Shown: one piece after another, positions 1-9,065 of the stretch
Position numbering within the stretch: position 1 is the stretch's first letter
Layout: each line of letters starts with the position of its first letter
Source: Microbulbifer agarilyticus
GTDB lineage: Bacteria > Pseudomonadota > Gammaproteobacteria > Pseudomonadales > Cellvibrionaceae
Length of the DNA: 64,000 bases
Direction: 5' to 3'
Assembly (NCBI RefSeq): GCF_020171345.1
Contig: NZ_JAIUZM010000004.1
Span: 62,001-126,000 of the forward strand
The notes under the pieces: model-generated
The model's database searches: none
What the model was told of the DNA's origin: nothing
The model's input: the letters and a program-made list of their open reading frames with translations, nothing else
Program-made: the position numbers and the translations under genes

Positions 1-2159
1 CCGGAACCCTGCTGGGCCAATTTTTCCTGCAGCTTGGCCTGCATTTTTTCCAGTGCGGTTTCAAAGGCGCCGGTGTTCGGGTCGTCTTCGCTACGGGCCT
101 TTGCCAGGCGCGCTTCCGCCTTTTCCACGCGCTTTTTCAGCGCCTCAATCTCCGACGCGCGCTTTTCTTCGGGGCTCATGCTGGCACGGGCAGCGGCTGC
201 AGCCTTGGCCCGCTCGATAGCGGCGCCCGCCGCGGAGGATGACGCACTGGCCACGGTCAGCTTGTCTTCGGTGAACGATGGCTCGGCCTTTTCACCGGCG
301 GGCTGCTCCTGCGCCGGCGCGGTTACCTGCAGCCTTTCCGCCTCCGCCAGCTTGTCGCGGGCTTCCTGTAGTTTCAGCTGGGCGGTTTTCAGTTGCGCTT
401 CCAGCTGTGCCTTCTGTGCTTCTTCCGCGTCAGCGAGCTTCTGCTGCATGCGTTCTACCCGGTGCTCGGCACTGGTAAGGGTGCGTTGGGCGCGGGCCAG
501 CTGCTGCTCCGGGGTGGCCTGTTTGGCCTTCACCCGCGCGAGCGCGGCGGCGACAACGTCCGACTCCTGTTTGGCCGCCTGGGCTTCCGGGCTGCTGGCG
601 TCCTGCTCGCGCTTTTTGCGCGCTTCTTCGGCGGCCTTCTTGCGTGCCAGACGCTTGGCTTCTTTTTCCTGCTCAGCTTTTTCCAGGCGCAGTTTGCGGT
701 ACTCGAAGCGCTCGCGGGCGCGGTCCGCCTTTTCCTTTTCCTGCCGCGCCGCGCGGATATCGCCCTTGGCGGCGCGGTAGTACTGCACCAGTGGGATACT
801 GGATGGGCACACGTAGGAGCAGGCGCCGCATTCGATACAGTCAAACAGGTTGTAGGCCTGCAGCTTTTCCCGGTCTTCGGCGCGGGCATACCAGTACAGC
901 TGTTGCGGCAGCAGGCTGGCCGGGCAGGCCTCGGCGCACAGCCCGCAACGAATACAGGCCTGGGCCGGCGGTGCTGGCGGTAATTCTTTGTCCGTGGGGG
1001 CGAGGATGCAGTTGGTGGTCTTTACCACCGGCGACGCTTCGTCCTCGATCGTGTAGCCCATCATCGGGCCGCCAATCACAATGCGCTGCAACACGCCGCG
1101 GTCGATTCCGTGGCACTCCAGGATGTGCTGGATGGGGGTGCCGAGGGGAACCTCGATATTGCGCTGGCGGCTGAGGGACTCACCCACCACGGTGGTGACG
1201 CGGCTGATCAGCGGTTCGCCCAGGGCGATGGCGCGGTATACGGCACGCGCGGTGCCCACGTTTTGGCACACGATGCCCACATTGGCCGGCAGGCCTTCGT
1301 TGGGCACTTCGCGCCCGGTCAGGATTTCGATCAGCTGCTTTTCGCCACCGGAAGGGTACTTGGTGGGGAAGGTCACCACATGGAAGCGGGTGCCTTTCGC
1401 GGCCTGTTTCATGGCCTGAATGGCTTCGGGCTTGTTGTCCTCGATACCGATCAGCACCCGCTCTGGCTGCTCCAGCAGGTGAGCGAGTATTTCCACACCC
1501 GCGATAATCTCGTCGGCGCGTTCGCGCATCAGCATGTCGTCGGCGGTGATATACGGCTCGCACTCGGTGCCATTGATGATCAGGGTGTCAATTTCGGCGC
1601 CGCCGCGGGGATTTAGTTTTACCGCGGTGGGGAAGCCCGCGCCGCCCATTCCGGCAATACCGCATTCGCGAATCTGCTCGAGCAGGTCGTCGATATCGCG
1701 GTTCTGGTAGTCCGCCACCGGAGTAAGCGCACACCACTCGTCGCGGCCATCGGTGCGAATCTGGATACAGTCCGCCACCATACCGGAGGCGTGGGGTACC
1801 GCCATTGGCTCGATGGCGACTACCTTGCCGGACGTCGGCGCGTGTACCGGGCAGCTTACCGGACCGTCCGCTTCGGCGATTTTCTGCCCTTTCAATACTT
1901 CATCGCCCAGCTTCACCAGCGGAATGGCGGTGCCGCCAATATGCTGGTTGAGCGGCACCATAAGGTCTTCCGCCAGGGGGATGCTGCCAATAGGCTCGCC
2001 GGTGGACTGGTGCTTGTTTTCCGGCGGATGCACGCCGCCGTGGAAATCGTTGATCTTCAATTCGCGGGACAGATCCCGGGCCTTGGAGCTGGCAATCAGG
2101 TGCGCTTCGCGGGCAGCGCGGCGCTCGCTGGCGCTCAATCTTTCATCTGTGTGGCTCAT
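1..2159 (-). CDS. rsxC: Electron transport complex subunit RsxC/RnfC (3' end outside window)
   Basis: RsxC is the soluble NADH/FMN and Fe-S subunit of the membrane Rnf/Rsx complex, which moves electrons between NADH and ferredoxin-type carriers or SoxR. The visible 719 codons begin with the typical RnfC barrel-sandwich region, then a GGAGFPT nucleotide-binding stretch near residue 175, and two CxxCxxC-type 4Fe-4S motifs ([12 protein letters not shown] near residue 400 and [12 protein letters not shown] near 440). From about residue 470 the protein becomes a long Ala/Lys/Glu-rich coiled-coil tail, as in many gammaproteobacterial RsxC proteins. The ATG at 2159 overlaps the rsxB stop codon (ATGA), showing translational coupling. 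The reading frame is open to base 1, so the C-terminus and rsxDGE are not seen. Confidence 0.95.
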   Translation of the reverse strand, partial: MSHTDERLSASERRAAREAHLIASSKARDLSRELKINDFHGGVHPPENKHQSTGEPIGSIPLAEDLMVPLNQHIGGTAIPLVKLGDEVLKGQKIAEADGPVSCPVHAPTSGKVVAIEPMAVPHASGMVADCIQIRTDGRDEWCALTPVADYQNRDIDDLLEQIRECGIAGMGGAGFPTAVKLNPRGGAEIDTLIINGTECEPYITADDMLMRERADEIIAGVEILAHLLEQPERVLIGIEDNKPEAIQAMKQAAKGTRFHVVTFPTKYPSGGEKQLIEILTGREVPNEGLPANVGIVCQNVGTARAVYRAIALGEPLISRVTTVVGESLSRQRNIEVPLGTPIQHILECHGIDRGVLQRIVIGGPMMGYTIEDEASPVVKTTNCILAPTDKELPPAPPAQACIRCGLCAEACPASLLPQQLYWYARAEDREKLQAYNLFDCIECGACSYVCPSSIPLVQYYRAAKGDIRAARQEKEKADRARERFEYRKLRLEKAEQEKEAKRLARKKAAEEARKKREQDASSPEAQAAKQESDVVAAALARVKAKQATPEQQLARAQRTLTSAEHRVERMQQKLADAEEAQKAQLEAQLKTAQLKLQEARDKLAEAERLQVTAPAQEQPAGEKAEPSFTEDKLTVASASSSAAGAAIERAKAAAAARASMSPEEKRASEIEALKKRVEKAEARLAKARSEDDPNTGAFETALEKMQAKLQEKLAQQGS

Positions 2160-2764
2160 GCTGCACTCCGGTCATCTCTGTGCAGGTCGGGTCTGTCGCT
2201 GGCGATCAGCAGCACACCATCTGTGGGTTTGTTCGGATGCCACTGCTGCAGGCTGGCCTCCAGCGGCACCATATCGATACAGTCCACCGGGCAGGGTTCC
2301 ACGCACAGGTCGCAGCCGGTGCATTCATCCACGATTACTGTGTGCATCTGTTTGGCGGCGCCAACAATGGCATCGACCGGGCAGGCCTGGATGCACTTGG
2401 TACAACCGATGCACTCGGCTTCGCGAATAAACGCTACTTTTTTGACGTCTTCGGTACCGTGCTCCGCATCCAACGGGGTAGCTTCCACGTCCAGCAGGTT
2501 GGCCAGTTCGTTGATGGTGGCCTGGCCCCCGGGCGGGCACTTGTTGATAGCCTCGCCATTGGCGATGGCTTGGGCATAGGGGCGGCAACCCGGGTGGCCA
2601 CACTGGCCGCACTGGGTTTGCGGCAACAGGGCGTCGATCTGGTCGACGATGGGGTCGCCCTCTACCTTGAAACGCACCGCGGCGAAGCCGAGCAGGGCGC
2701 CAAACACCAGGGCCATGCCGCCAAGGATCAGCAGGGGCGTGGATACTTCAGATAGCCATTCCAT
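2156..2764 (-). CDS. rsxB: Electron transport complex subunit RsxB/RnfB
   Basis: This 202-residue protein is the ferredoxin-like subunit of the Rnf/Rsx complex. It starts with one membrane anchor (about residues 8-28). [10 protein letters not shown] cluster motif with a downstream KCPPGG follows near residues 52-78, and then two classical 2[4Fe-4S] ferredoxin motifs ([12 protein letters not shown] and [12 protein letters not shown]) near residues 118 and 148. The order and length match RnfB of E. coli and Vibrio. It lies 10 bp downstream of rsxA and overlaps rsxC by four bases, so the three genes form one operon on the minus strand. RsxB passes electrons from RsxC to the membrane subunits. 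Confidence 0.96.
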   Translation of the reverse strand: MEWLSEVSTPLLILGGMALVFGALLGFAAVRFKVEGDPIVDQIDALLPQTQCGQCGHPGCRPYAQAIANGEAINKCPPGGQATINELANLLDVEATPLDAEHGTEDVKKVAFIREAECIGCTKCIQACPVDAIVGAAKQMHTVIVDECTGCDLCVEPCPVDCIDMVPLEASLQQWHPNKPTDGVLLIASDRPDLHRDDRSAA

Positions 2765-2774
2765 AGTCGCCTCC

Positions 2775-3350
2775 TTACACCAGCCCGCTAAAGCCCATAA
2801 AGGCCAGGGACATCAGCCCGGCTGTCATCATGCCGATGGCGGCGCCCTTAAAAGGTTTGGGCACGTCTGCCACCGCGAGGCGCTCGCGCATCGCGGAAAA
2901 CAGAATCAGAACCAGAGAGAAACCCACGGCGGCACCGAAGCCATACAGGGTGGATTGCACAAAATTATTGGCCTTGAGGGTGTTTTGCAGGGCAACACCG
3001 AGTACCGCACAGTTGGTGGTGATCAGTGGCAAGAAGACGCCGAGTACCCGATGCAGCAGCGGGCTGGTCTTTTCGATAAACATGCGCGCAAACTGCACCA
3101 CCACCGCGATCACCAGGATGAAAGAAATGGTGCGCAGATACTCCATCCCGAAGGGTTCGAGTAAGTAGGTGTTTACCAGGTAGGAGCAGATGGCGGCCAG
3201 GGTGAGGACAAAGGTGGTGGCCCCGGCCATACCGATGGCGGTTTCCAGCTTGTTGGAAACGCCCATAAATGGACACAACCCCAGGAACTGCACCAGCACG
3301 TAGTTGTTCACCAGGATGGTGGAGAGCAGGATGACGGTAAATTCGGTCAT
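2775..3350 (-). CDS. rsxA: Electron transport complex subunit RsxA/RnfA
   Basis: This 191-residue integral membrane subunit of the Rnf/Rsx complex has about six hydrophobic segments and closely follows the E. coli RsxA pattern, including [18 protein letters not shown] near the start and [12 protein letters not shown] in the middle, where family members carry a conserved cysteine. The open frame extends 14 codons further upstream, but the ATG at 3350 gives the family start (MTEF) and has a GGAAT-type ribosome site. It is the first gene of rsxABC. An inverted repeat at 3420-3451 lies in its leader. Confidence 0.96.
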   Translation of the reverse strand: MTEFTVILLSTILVNNYVLVQFLGLCPFMGVSNKLETAIGMAGATTFVLTLAAICSYLVNTYLLEPFGMEYLRTISFILVIAVVVQFARMFIEKTSPLLHRVLGVFLPLITTNCAVLGVALQNTLKANNFVQSTLYGFGAAVGFSLVLILFSAMRERLAVADVPKPFKGAAIGMMTAGLMSLAFMGFSGLV

Positions 3351-3419
3351 AGAGATTCCATTCTGCCCACTGCGCCGGGCCGCGGCGTGCACAACGAGGA
3401 AGAAGCTGGGTTGGCTAAA

Positions 3420-3451
3420 CGCACACTAAATAGAAGGCTCTTTAGTGTGTG
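3420..3451. repeat. Inverted repeat in the rsxA upstream region
   Basis: CACACTAAA at 3422-3430 is perfectly complementary to TTTAGTGTG at 3441-3449, extended by a G-T and a C-G pair, with a 10-base loop. It sits about 70 bp upstream of the rsxA ATG in the 327-bp gap between rsxA and the GNAT gene, where no other gene is visible. It could be an operator or a leader hairpin; no known site is recognised. Confidence 0.5.
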
Positions 3452-3677
3452 CTCTTTCTAGGCAAGGCCCTAACAAGCAGCTGGCGCCGTCCTCATTGTA
3501 TTGGCGCGAAGATTGCAGACCTCTCGATGGGTTCCTTCGAGCGGCGCCACGGGCCAGTGTTGCAGGTCATTTTTGCCTGATCAGGGGCGGTATTATGGGG
3601 GAGAGGCTATAGGCGTTCAACTTGCCATATATGCTGCAGTGCCCGGGAATAGCGGAATTTGTGGTTGAGGATGCACT

Positions 3678-4133
3678 ATGAACATCGTTCTGGATGACCT
3701 TTCGGGGGAGCGCATTGCAGCGTTCCTGGCAGAGCATATCGAGGATATGCGCGCCACTTCACCACCGGAGAGCAAGCACGCGCTGGATCTGGATGGCTTG
3801 CGGCAGCCGGAGATCTCCTTCTGGTCGGTGTATGACGGCGATACGCTGGTGGGCTGTGGCGCGCTCAAGGAGCTGGCGCCGGACCATGGTGAAATCAAGT
3901 CCATGCGCACCGGGGCGGCCGCGCGCGGGAAGGGCGTTGCCAGTGCCATGTTGCGCCATATAATCCGGGAATCTCGCGAGAGAGGCTATACACGGCTGAG
4001 CCTGGAAACCGGCGCGATGGACTTTTTTGCGCCGGCGCGCCGGCTCTATCTGCGCCACGGATTCAGTGAGTGTCCGCCCTTCGCAGCATATACAGACGAC
4101 CCTAACAGCGTGTATATGAGGCTGCCCCTCTAA
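3678..4133 (+). CDS. GNAT family N-acetyltransferase
   Basis: This 151-residue protein has the single GNAT fold. Acetyl-CoA binding is indicated by the R-G-K-G-V-A-S motif near residues 82-88, followed by the usual helix and then the YLRHGF stretch near residue 127 that closes the domain. The length is normal for one-domain GNAT enzymes. The ATG at 3678 is preceded by GAGG at a suitable distance. The substrate cannot be named; resemblance to small peptide or amine acetyltransferases of the PaiA/YedL kind is only general. It is followed 40 bp later by the transglutaminase-like gene on the same strand. Confidence 0.88.
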   Translation: MNIVLDDLSGERIAAFLAEHIEDMRATSPPESKHALDLDGLRQPEISFWSVYDGDTLVGCGALKELAPDHGEIKSMRTGAAARGKGVASAMLRHIIRESRERGYTRLSLETGAMDFFAPARRLYLRHGFSECPPFAAYTDDPNSVYMRLPL

Positions 4134-4173
4134 ATTGGCCCTCTGAATAGCATCGCAAGCGAACAACACGAAC

Positions 4174-4740
4174 ATGCAGGCGTATCTACAACACACCCCG
4201 ATTATAAACTGGCAGCACCCGGACATTCTGGCCCTCGCAGCCGACCTGAAGTGCCCCTCGGGCGCCAAATTCGGCACCGCACGCAACAGCTTCGAGTTTG
4301 TGCGCGATGAAATTCGCCACAGCGGCGACTTTGCGTTGAACCCGGTTACCTGCCGGTCCTCGGATGTGCTGCGCGAGGGCACAGGATTCTGTTTCGCCAA
4401 AAGTCACCTGCTGGCGGCGTTACTACGGGCCAACGACATTCCCGTCGGCTTCAGTTATCAGCGCCTGCTGCTGGATGATGCCTCCGCTCGTTTTTGCCTG
4501 CACGGCCTGAACAGTGTGTATCTGGAGCGCTACGGCTGGTTTCGGATAGATGCCCGGGGCAACAAGCCCGGTATCACCACTGAATTTATCCCGCCGGAAG
4601 AGCGCCTTGCCTACGTCCCCTCTGTCGACGGCGAACGCGACCTGCCGGAAGTCTATGCGGATCCATTGCCACAAGTTATCCAGCTATTGCAAAGCCAGCA
4701 AAGCTATGAGTCTGTGACTGAAAATCTGCCAGACGTTTAA
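4174..4740 (+). CDS. Transglutaminase-like cysteine protease family protein
   Basis: The 188-residue product has the transglutaminase-like core. The probable catalytic triad is Cys73 (in GTGFCFAKS), His110 (in FCLHGLN) and Asp126 (in FRIDARGN), with the spacing expected of this superfamily. The protein lacks an obvious signal peptide and so is probably cytoplasmic. Standalone bacterial members act as peptidases or amide hydrolases and rarely as cross-linking enzymes; the substrate is unknown. It follows the GNAT gene closely and precedes yghU, but co-transcription is only a guess. Confidence 0.8.
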   Translation: MQAYLQHTPIINWQHPDILALAADLKCPSGAKFGTARNSFEFVRDEIRHSGDFALNPVTCRSSDVLREGTGFCFAKSHLLAALLRANDIPVGFSYQRLLLDDASARFCLHGLNSVYLERYGWFRIDARGNKPGITTEFIPPEERLAYVPSVDGERDLPEVYADPLPQVIQLLQSQQSYESVTENLPDV

Positions 4741-4799
4741 AAAAAGCGGCCGCCGGATTACTCTTGGTCAGCCTGATGGAATGCTAACGAGGAGTGATT

Positions 4800-5687
4800 A
4801 TGTCGGATGCGAGCTATACCCCGCCTGCGGTCTGGAAGTGGGATTCGGAGAGTGGCGGTCAATTTGCCAACATCAACCGCCCCACTGCCGGTGCGACCCA
4901 TGACAAGGAGTTGCCCAAGGGGAAACACCCCATGCAGCTCTACTCCCTCGCTACCCCCAATGGGGTGAAAGTCACCATTATGCTGGAAGAGCTGCTAGCG
5001 CTCGGGCACGAGGGGGCGGAGTACGACGCACACCTGGTCCGCATCACCGAAGGTGAGCAGTTCAGCAGTGGTTTCGTCGAAATCAATCCGAACTCCAAGA
5101 TCCCCGCACTGGTCGATCACAGCACCAATCCGCCGATTCGCGTATTCGAGTCCGGCTCCATCCTGTTGTATCTGGCGGAAAAGTTCAGCGCCTTCCTGCC
5201 ACATACGCCAGAGCAACGCACCGAAACCCTGAACTGGCTGTTCTGGCAAATGGGCGCAGCGCCTCTCCTTGGGGGTGGCTTTGGCCACTTCTATGCTTAC
5301 GCGCCGGAAAAGTACGAGTACCCGATCAATCGCTACACCATGGAAGTGAAGCGCCAGCTGGATGTGCTCGATCGCCAGTTGGCGGAGCGCCCGTTTATTG
5401 CCGGTCGTGAATACACCATTGCCGATATGGCCATCTGGCCCTGGTATGGCGCGGTGCTGAAAAACGAAGCCTATGATGCGGCCGAGTTTATTGAGGCGCA
5501 CACCTACAAGAACGTAAATCGCTGGGTGGACGAGATTGGTGAACGCCCTGCGGTGCAGCGCGGCACGATGGTGAATCGTACTTGGGGTGACCCGGCCAGG
5601 CAGTTACATGAGCGGCACGACGCCAGTGATTTCGCGTTGCGTACACAGGATAAGATCGGCGAAAGCAGCGAAAGCGATAACGACTAG
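4800..5687 (+). CDS. yghU: Glutathione-dependent disulfide-bond oxidoreductase, YghU-type GST
   Basis: The 295-residue protein matches the Nu-class glutathione transferase YghU/YfcG family, which reduces disulfides with glutathione and has little classical transferase activity. An N-terminal extension of about 50 residues precedes the thioredoxin-like domain (QLYSLATPNGVKVTIMLEE), as in E. coli YghU. The cis-proline region is NSKIPAL and the ESGSILLYLAEK helix that contacts glutathione is intact. The all-helical C-terminal domain ends near residue 260. The frame also allows a GTG two codons upstream, but the ATG at 4800 has AACGAGGAG five bases before it. It is convergent with the sirtuin gene. 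Confidence 0.9.
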   Translation: MSDASYTPPAVWKWDSESGGQFANINRPTAGATHDKELPKGKHPMQLYSLATPNGVKVTIMLEELLALGHEGAEYDAHLVRITEGEQFSSGFVEINPNSKIPALVDHSTNPPIRVFESGSILLYLAEKFSAFLPHTPEQRTETLNWLFWQMGAAPLLGGGFGHFYAYAPEKYEYPINRYTMEVKRQLDVLDRQLAERPFIAGREYTIADMAIWPWYGAVLKNEAYDAAEFIEAHTYKNVNRWVDEIGERPAVQRGTMVNRTWGDPARQLHERHDASDFALRTQDKIGESSESDND

Positions 5688-5702
5688 TCGTAGAGTCGTT
5701 AT
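5677..5702. terminator. Weak hairpin at the yghU/sirtuin junction
   Basis: ATAACGAC (5677-5684) pairs with GTCGTTAT (5695-5702) around a 10-base loop that includes the yghU stop codon. The genes on both sides converge here. The T-tract is short, so termination is only plausible. Confidence 0.35.
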
Positions 5703-5747
5703 TTGATGTGACGAAAAGGGTCGGTGTTGGGGAAGATCACCAGAGTA

Positions 5748-6638
5748 TTACGCAAGTTGCATAAGCGTGCGCTCCAGCGTTTCTCCAATGCCTGCATTCA
5801 GTTTCAAGTCCAGCAGGTCGTCGGCGCGGGTGCGTCCCAGAGTCAACGCGGCGATGGGCTTGCCCCACTCTTTCGCATAGCGGCAGAAGCGGAACCCCGA
5901 GTACACCATTAACGAAGATCCCACCACCAGCAGCGCGTCGCTCGCGCGCAACGCCTCCATTGCTGTAGCCACGCGCTCGCGAGGAACATTGTCCCCAAAG
6001 AACACCACATCTGGCTTCAGAATGCCGGCACATTCCGGGCAGTCGGCCACACGGAAATTACTGAAGTCCACTTCCAAATCGGCGTCACCATCCGGCGCGG
6101 CCTCCGCGGTGTAGTGACGAAACGCCGGGTTCAGTGCGTCACTGCGATCGTGCACCTCCTGACGCACTGCGCGGTAGTCGCATTGCATGCAGCGAATCTC
6201 ATCGGCGCGCCCGTGCAGGTCGATAACCTGCTGGCTGCCCGCACGCTGATGCAGGCGGTCGACATTCTGCGTAATCATCAAGTGAATATGCCCGCGGCGC
6301 TCCAGCTCCGCCAGGTGATAGTGCGCACCGTTCGGCGCCGAGTTGCGGATTACCGGCCAGCCAATTAGTGCGCGCCCCCAGTAACGCTGCCGCGTGGCTA
6401 CGCTGGCCATGAAATCGCGGTGGTCCACCGGCGGCTTGCGCTTCCATTGTCCGTGTTGGTCACGGTAGTCGGGAATGCCGGAGTCGGTGCTAACGCCGGC
6501 TCCGGTCAATACCGTCAGGCGCGGGTGACGCCGGATAAAATCCACCAACTTTGCTGCCGCTTCCGCACTGGGTAATACGGAATCCGCAACAACGTTTTCG
6601 TCAGCGAGCGAAGAGGGGGATAGCGTGCTCAGACTCAT
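5748..6638 (-). CDS. Sir2 family NAD-dependent protein deacylase
   Basis: The 296-residue product is a class II (SIRT4-like) sirtuin. Visible motifs are the NAD-binding TGAGVSTDSGIPDYR near residue 50, TQNVDRLHQRAG with the catalytic histidine region LHG shortly after, and the structural zinc site formed by CMQC and CPEC. GSSLMVYSG near residue 248 closes the Rossmann fold. An upstream extension of 41 codons is open, but the ATG at 6638 starts a normal-length sirtuin. It is divergent from the NIT-ANTAR gene. Sirtuins also occur in antiviral systems, but this one is free-standing and housekeeping-like. Confidence 0.92.
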   Translation of the reverse strand: MSLSTLSPSSLADENVVADSVLPSAEAAAKLVDFIRRHPRLTVLTGAGVSTDSGIPDYRDQHGQWKRKPPVDHRDFMASVATRQRYWGRALIGWPVIRNSAPNGAHYHLAELERRGHIHLMITQNVDRLHQRAGSQQVIDLHGRADEIRCMQCDYRAVRQEVHDRSDALNPAFRHYTAEAAPDGDADLEVDFSNFRVADCPECAGILKPDVVFFGDNVPRERVATAMEALRASDALLVVGSSLMVYSGFRFCRYAKEWGKPIAALTLGRTRADDLLDLKLNAGIGETLERTLMQLA

Positions 6639-6832
6639 GGTTCGCGTCGCCTCATGGGTGGCTGTGGAACCGCTATTGTACCCAGTCTGCGCGCGTTGCG
6701 TGGGCGCAAAGCGTGTCAGCCAATGGTTCGGTCCCGGTGCAATGTGGAATGTAAATTGCAAATTACTCGATAAATGTTGTGGATTTCTCGGGCGGATACT
6801 CAGTGTAGGAAACCTTAAACGGAGCCAGGGTT

Positions 6833-8188
6833 ATGACCAACCATCAAGAGGATGCCGAAAAATTCCTGCTCGCGGCCAAGCGCGCGGAAATTCAGGCATT
6901 AGAACATCTTGCGGGAAGCTGCGAGTTGGTAATCCGGGTATCCGACCTGGTGCATCAACTCCAGCGGGAGCGTGGCATGAGTAATATCTACCTGGTCTCT
7001 GCCGGGGGCCATTTTAGCGAGCAGCGCTCCGGCCAGATTCAGAATTGCCTGGGCAGTGAAGGCCGCTTCCGACATGTATTAAGAGAGCGCTATTTGAAAG
7101 AGGGGCACAGAGAGCGCGTACACAATATGCGCCTGCTCAACTGCATTGCCTATTCATTACATGGCCTGGATGAATTGCGCATTCTTCGGGATCACATCAC
7201 GGCGTTTGAAATCTCTGCCCTGGAGTCTACCGACGCCTATTGTCGTTTAATTGCGGGCCTGCTGTCCGTCGTGCTGGAAGCGGCGGATGTCGCCGATGAT
7301 CCGGAAGTCACTCGAATACTAGTGGCACTGTTTAACTTTATGCAGGCCAAGGAATTCTCCGGGCAGGAGCGCGCCTGGGGAGCAATTGGATTTGCCGGCA
7401 GCCGCTTCGATGAAGGCCTGCATGAGCGCATCAGGCAACTGCAGCTATGCCAGCGACAAAGCGTGGACGTATTTCTGGAGTACGCCGGCGAGACGGATAC
7501 TGCGCAATGGCAATCCATCGAGCAGAGTCAGCCGAGTCAAGACCTGCAGCGGTTGCGAGAAGTGATTGCGGGTTTGAAGGATGGAGAGCCAATTGCGACC
7601 GAGATTAGCGAGGTGTGGTATCAATTGGCCAGTACGCGGATTGATGCCATGCACGGTCTGGAGGATGCGCTCACCGAGCAGCTGCTCAAGGTGAGCCGTA
7701 AGCGTGTGTCCAGCGCCCAGTCGGAACTGGGGCAGCACTATGCGCAGTTACAGCGAATGAAGTCCATGGACTGGAATCGTTTACCGACACTGGCGGTGTT
7801 GTTTGATCCGCAGTTGCCGGGGCTTTACGGCGGCAGTGCGTATGCTGGCGTATCCACATTGCATGGACAGCCACTGGCGCATTCGCTCTACGGTCTGATT
7901 CGTTCGCAGGTGGAACATATCCAACGTGTGAGCGCCGAGTTGGAAGAAACCCGCAAGACGCTAGTGGAGCGAAAGTTGGTGGCGCGTGCGAAAGGCTTAT
8001 TGATGAAGAGCCTGCGCATGAATGAGGACGATGCCTATCGCACCATGCAGCAGCGCGCCATGGACATGAATCTGAAACTGGTCGATATTGCGCAGCGAAT
8101 TGTGGACGCCAGTGCCGAGCAGCGTCTAGGTCCTGTGGTGGCAGCGAGCCGGGCAGTTAGCGAAACGGAACACGGTAGCGGCCGCTAG
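6833..8188 (+). CDS. Nitrate/nitrite-sensing NIT domain protein with C-terminal ANTAR RNA-binding domain (NasR-like)
   Basis: The 451-residue protein resembles NasR of Klebsiella, the nitrate-responsive transcription antiterminator. Residues about 45-320 form the helical NIT sensor (HQLQRERGMSN near its start, typical of NIT domains), and a linker helix near 365 leads to an ANTAR domain at about 385-435 (KLVARAKGLLM...AYRTMQQRAMD), which binds paired hairpins in leader RNA. In known cases nitrate binding makes ANTAR bind the nas leader and read through a terminator. Here no nitrate uptake or reductase gene is adjacent, so the target is elsewhere. The ATG at 6833 follows AGCCAGGG. Promoter DNA is shared with the divergent sirtuin gene. 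Confidence 0.9.
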   Translation: MTNHQEDAEKFLLAAKRAEIQALEHLAGSCELVIRVSDLVHQLQRERGMSNIYLVSAGGHFSEQRSGQIQNCLGSEGRFRHVLRERYLKEGHRERVHNMRLLNCIAYSLHGLDELRILRDHITAFEISALESTDAYCRLIAGLLSVVLEAADVADDPEVTRILVALFNFMQAKEFSGQERAWGAIGFAGSRFDEGLHERIRQLQLCQRQSVDVFLEYAGETDTAQWQSIEQSQPSQDLQRLREVIAGLKDGEPIATEISEVWYQLASTRIDAMHGLEDALTEQLLKVSRKRVSSAQSELGQHYAQLQRMKSMDWNRLPTLAVLFDPQLPGLYGGSAYAGVSTLHGQPLAHSLYGLIRSQVEHIQRVSAELEETRKTLVERKLVARAKGLLMKSLRMNEDDAYRTMQQRAMDMNLKLVDIAQRIVDASAEQRLGPVVAASRAVSETEHGSGR

Positions 8189-8427
8189 AAATTCCTCAGC
8201 GTCAGATACCAGTTCACCAGCGAGCGGGTGGAAGGTTTGTTGTAAACCCGCTGAATGATAAAGCCCGCGGCAAACGCCCCCAGCATCGCGAGCGGCAATG
8301 GAATTCGGTTTGCCTGGGTTAGCGCCTGCGCCTTTTGCTGCTCCATCAGACTCAGGGCGCAGCGGCGTTGCTTTTCCAAAGCTTGCCGGCGTTGTTCAAT
8401 CTGTTTGTTTAAAGAGCGCAGTGACAT
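8185..8427 (-). CDS. YqjK-like small membrane protein
   Basis: This 80-residue basic protein has an N-terminal coiled coil rich in Arg, Gln and Lys (residues 1-40) and one hydrophobic segment (about 43-60, LPLAMLGAFAAGFII). Size, charge and position after a YqjE-like gene agree with YqjK of the enterobacterial yqjDEK operon; sequence identity alone is too weak to be decisive. Its ATG lies 32 bp inside the end of the upstream gene, and its stop overlaps the end of the convergent NIT-ANTAR gene by four bases. The function is unknown. Confidence 0.7.
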   Translation of the reverse strand: MSLRSLNKQIEQRRQALEKQRRCALSLMEQQKAQALTQANRIPLPLAMLGAFAAGFIIQRVYNKPSTRSLVNWYLTLRNF

Positions 8428-8926
8428 TATCGAGCGCCTCTTGAGCTTGCTTGCGTGATTCGTCGAATCCCAGAAGATTCTTCAGGCGATTGATCGACAG
8501 TAACAGCACCGCCAGGATGATGATCTGGGACAACATAAAAATGCCGAAGCCAATATAAATGGACTGGAAATAGTAGTAGCCGAGCAACCCCAGCCCCGCG
8601 CACAGGCTCACAATCAACGCGATTGCCAGGAAGAACAGGAACAGCAGCATGATGACGATGCGCTTTCCCGCTTGCAGGGTGCGTTGGAATTCCAGCTGTA
8701 CCAAACTCGTCAGGTTTTCTGCCCAGGCCGAGGCAAGAGTCATGGTGGCCTCGGCCCTGTCACGTAGTGTATTGAATTCGTCGAGTAGTGATTCGGCCTG
8801 CGGTGTGTCTACCGCCGCTTGAGGTGATGCACCTTGCGGATCTTGCGAAGAGGCATTGGGCTCTGGATCGTGATTGGGGTCAGCCGATTGATTCGAATCG
8901 TCATTCTGATTGCCGGGGGCTGCCAT
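8396..8926 (-). CDS. YqjE-like / phage holin superfamily membrane protein
   Basis: The 176-residue product has a disordered acidic N-terminus of about 45 residues (Asn, Asp, Gln, Pro rich), a helical stretch, and two long hydrophobic segments (about residues 94-116 and 122-145), followed by a short charged helix. This is the layout of the holin-X/YqjE family (often annotated 'phage holin family protein'). Context with DUF883 and YqjK-like genes shows a chromosomal yqjDEK cassette, not a prophage. The ATG at 8926 has GAGGT eight bases upstream; a TTG one codon earlier is less likely. It may help anchor ribosome- or stress-related YqjD to the inner membrane. Confidence 0.75.
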   Translation of the reverse strand: MAAPGNQNDDSNQSADPNHDPEPNASSQDPQGASPQAAVDTPQAESLLDEFNTLRDRAEATMTLASAWAENLTSLVQLEFQRTLQAGKRIVIMLLFLFFLAIALIVSLCAGLGLLGYYYFQSIYIGFGIFMLSQIIILAVLLLSINRLKNLLGFDESRKQAQEALDNVTALFKQTD

Positions 8927-8998
8927 CAATCAATACCTCGATCAGTGTGTGTGATGTCGGGCGGACGTGCGGTAGTCAGTGATCGTTATGCCGCTAAG

Positions 8999-9037
8999 CA
9001 TAACCACTGCCTGTGCATGACACAGGCAGTGGTTATG
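8999..9037. repeat. Perfect 17-bp hairpin between the yqjD-like and yqjE-like genes
   Basis: CATAACCACTGCCTGTG (8999-9015) is the exact reverse complement of 9021-9037, with a five-base loop CATGA. It lies in the 139-bp gap between two co-directional minus-strand genes. Neither side carries a convincing run of T residues, so it may act as a processing or stability element or a partial terminator and not as a standard intrinsic terminator. Confidence 0.85.
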
Positions 9038-9065
9038 TATTTAGAAAATTGTAGGTCAGTTGAGG

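Noticed and set aside
5724-5912. A 62-codon open frame at the sirtuin 3' end
   Set aside because: It is antisense to the sirtuin coding region.
5748-6638. Sirtuin as part of an antiphage defence system
   Set aside because: It is a normal-length class II sirtuin without a fused effector or a defence partner gene nearby.
8396-8926. Prophage holin as an interpretation of the YqjE-like gene
   Set aside because: No endolysin, spanin or other phage gene is near, and the neighbours are DUF883 and YqjK-like genes.
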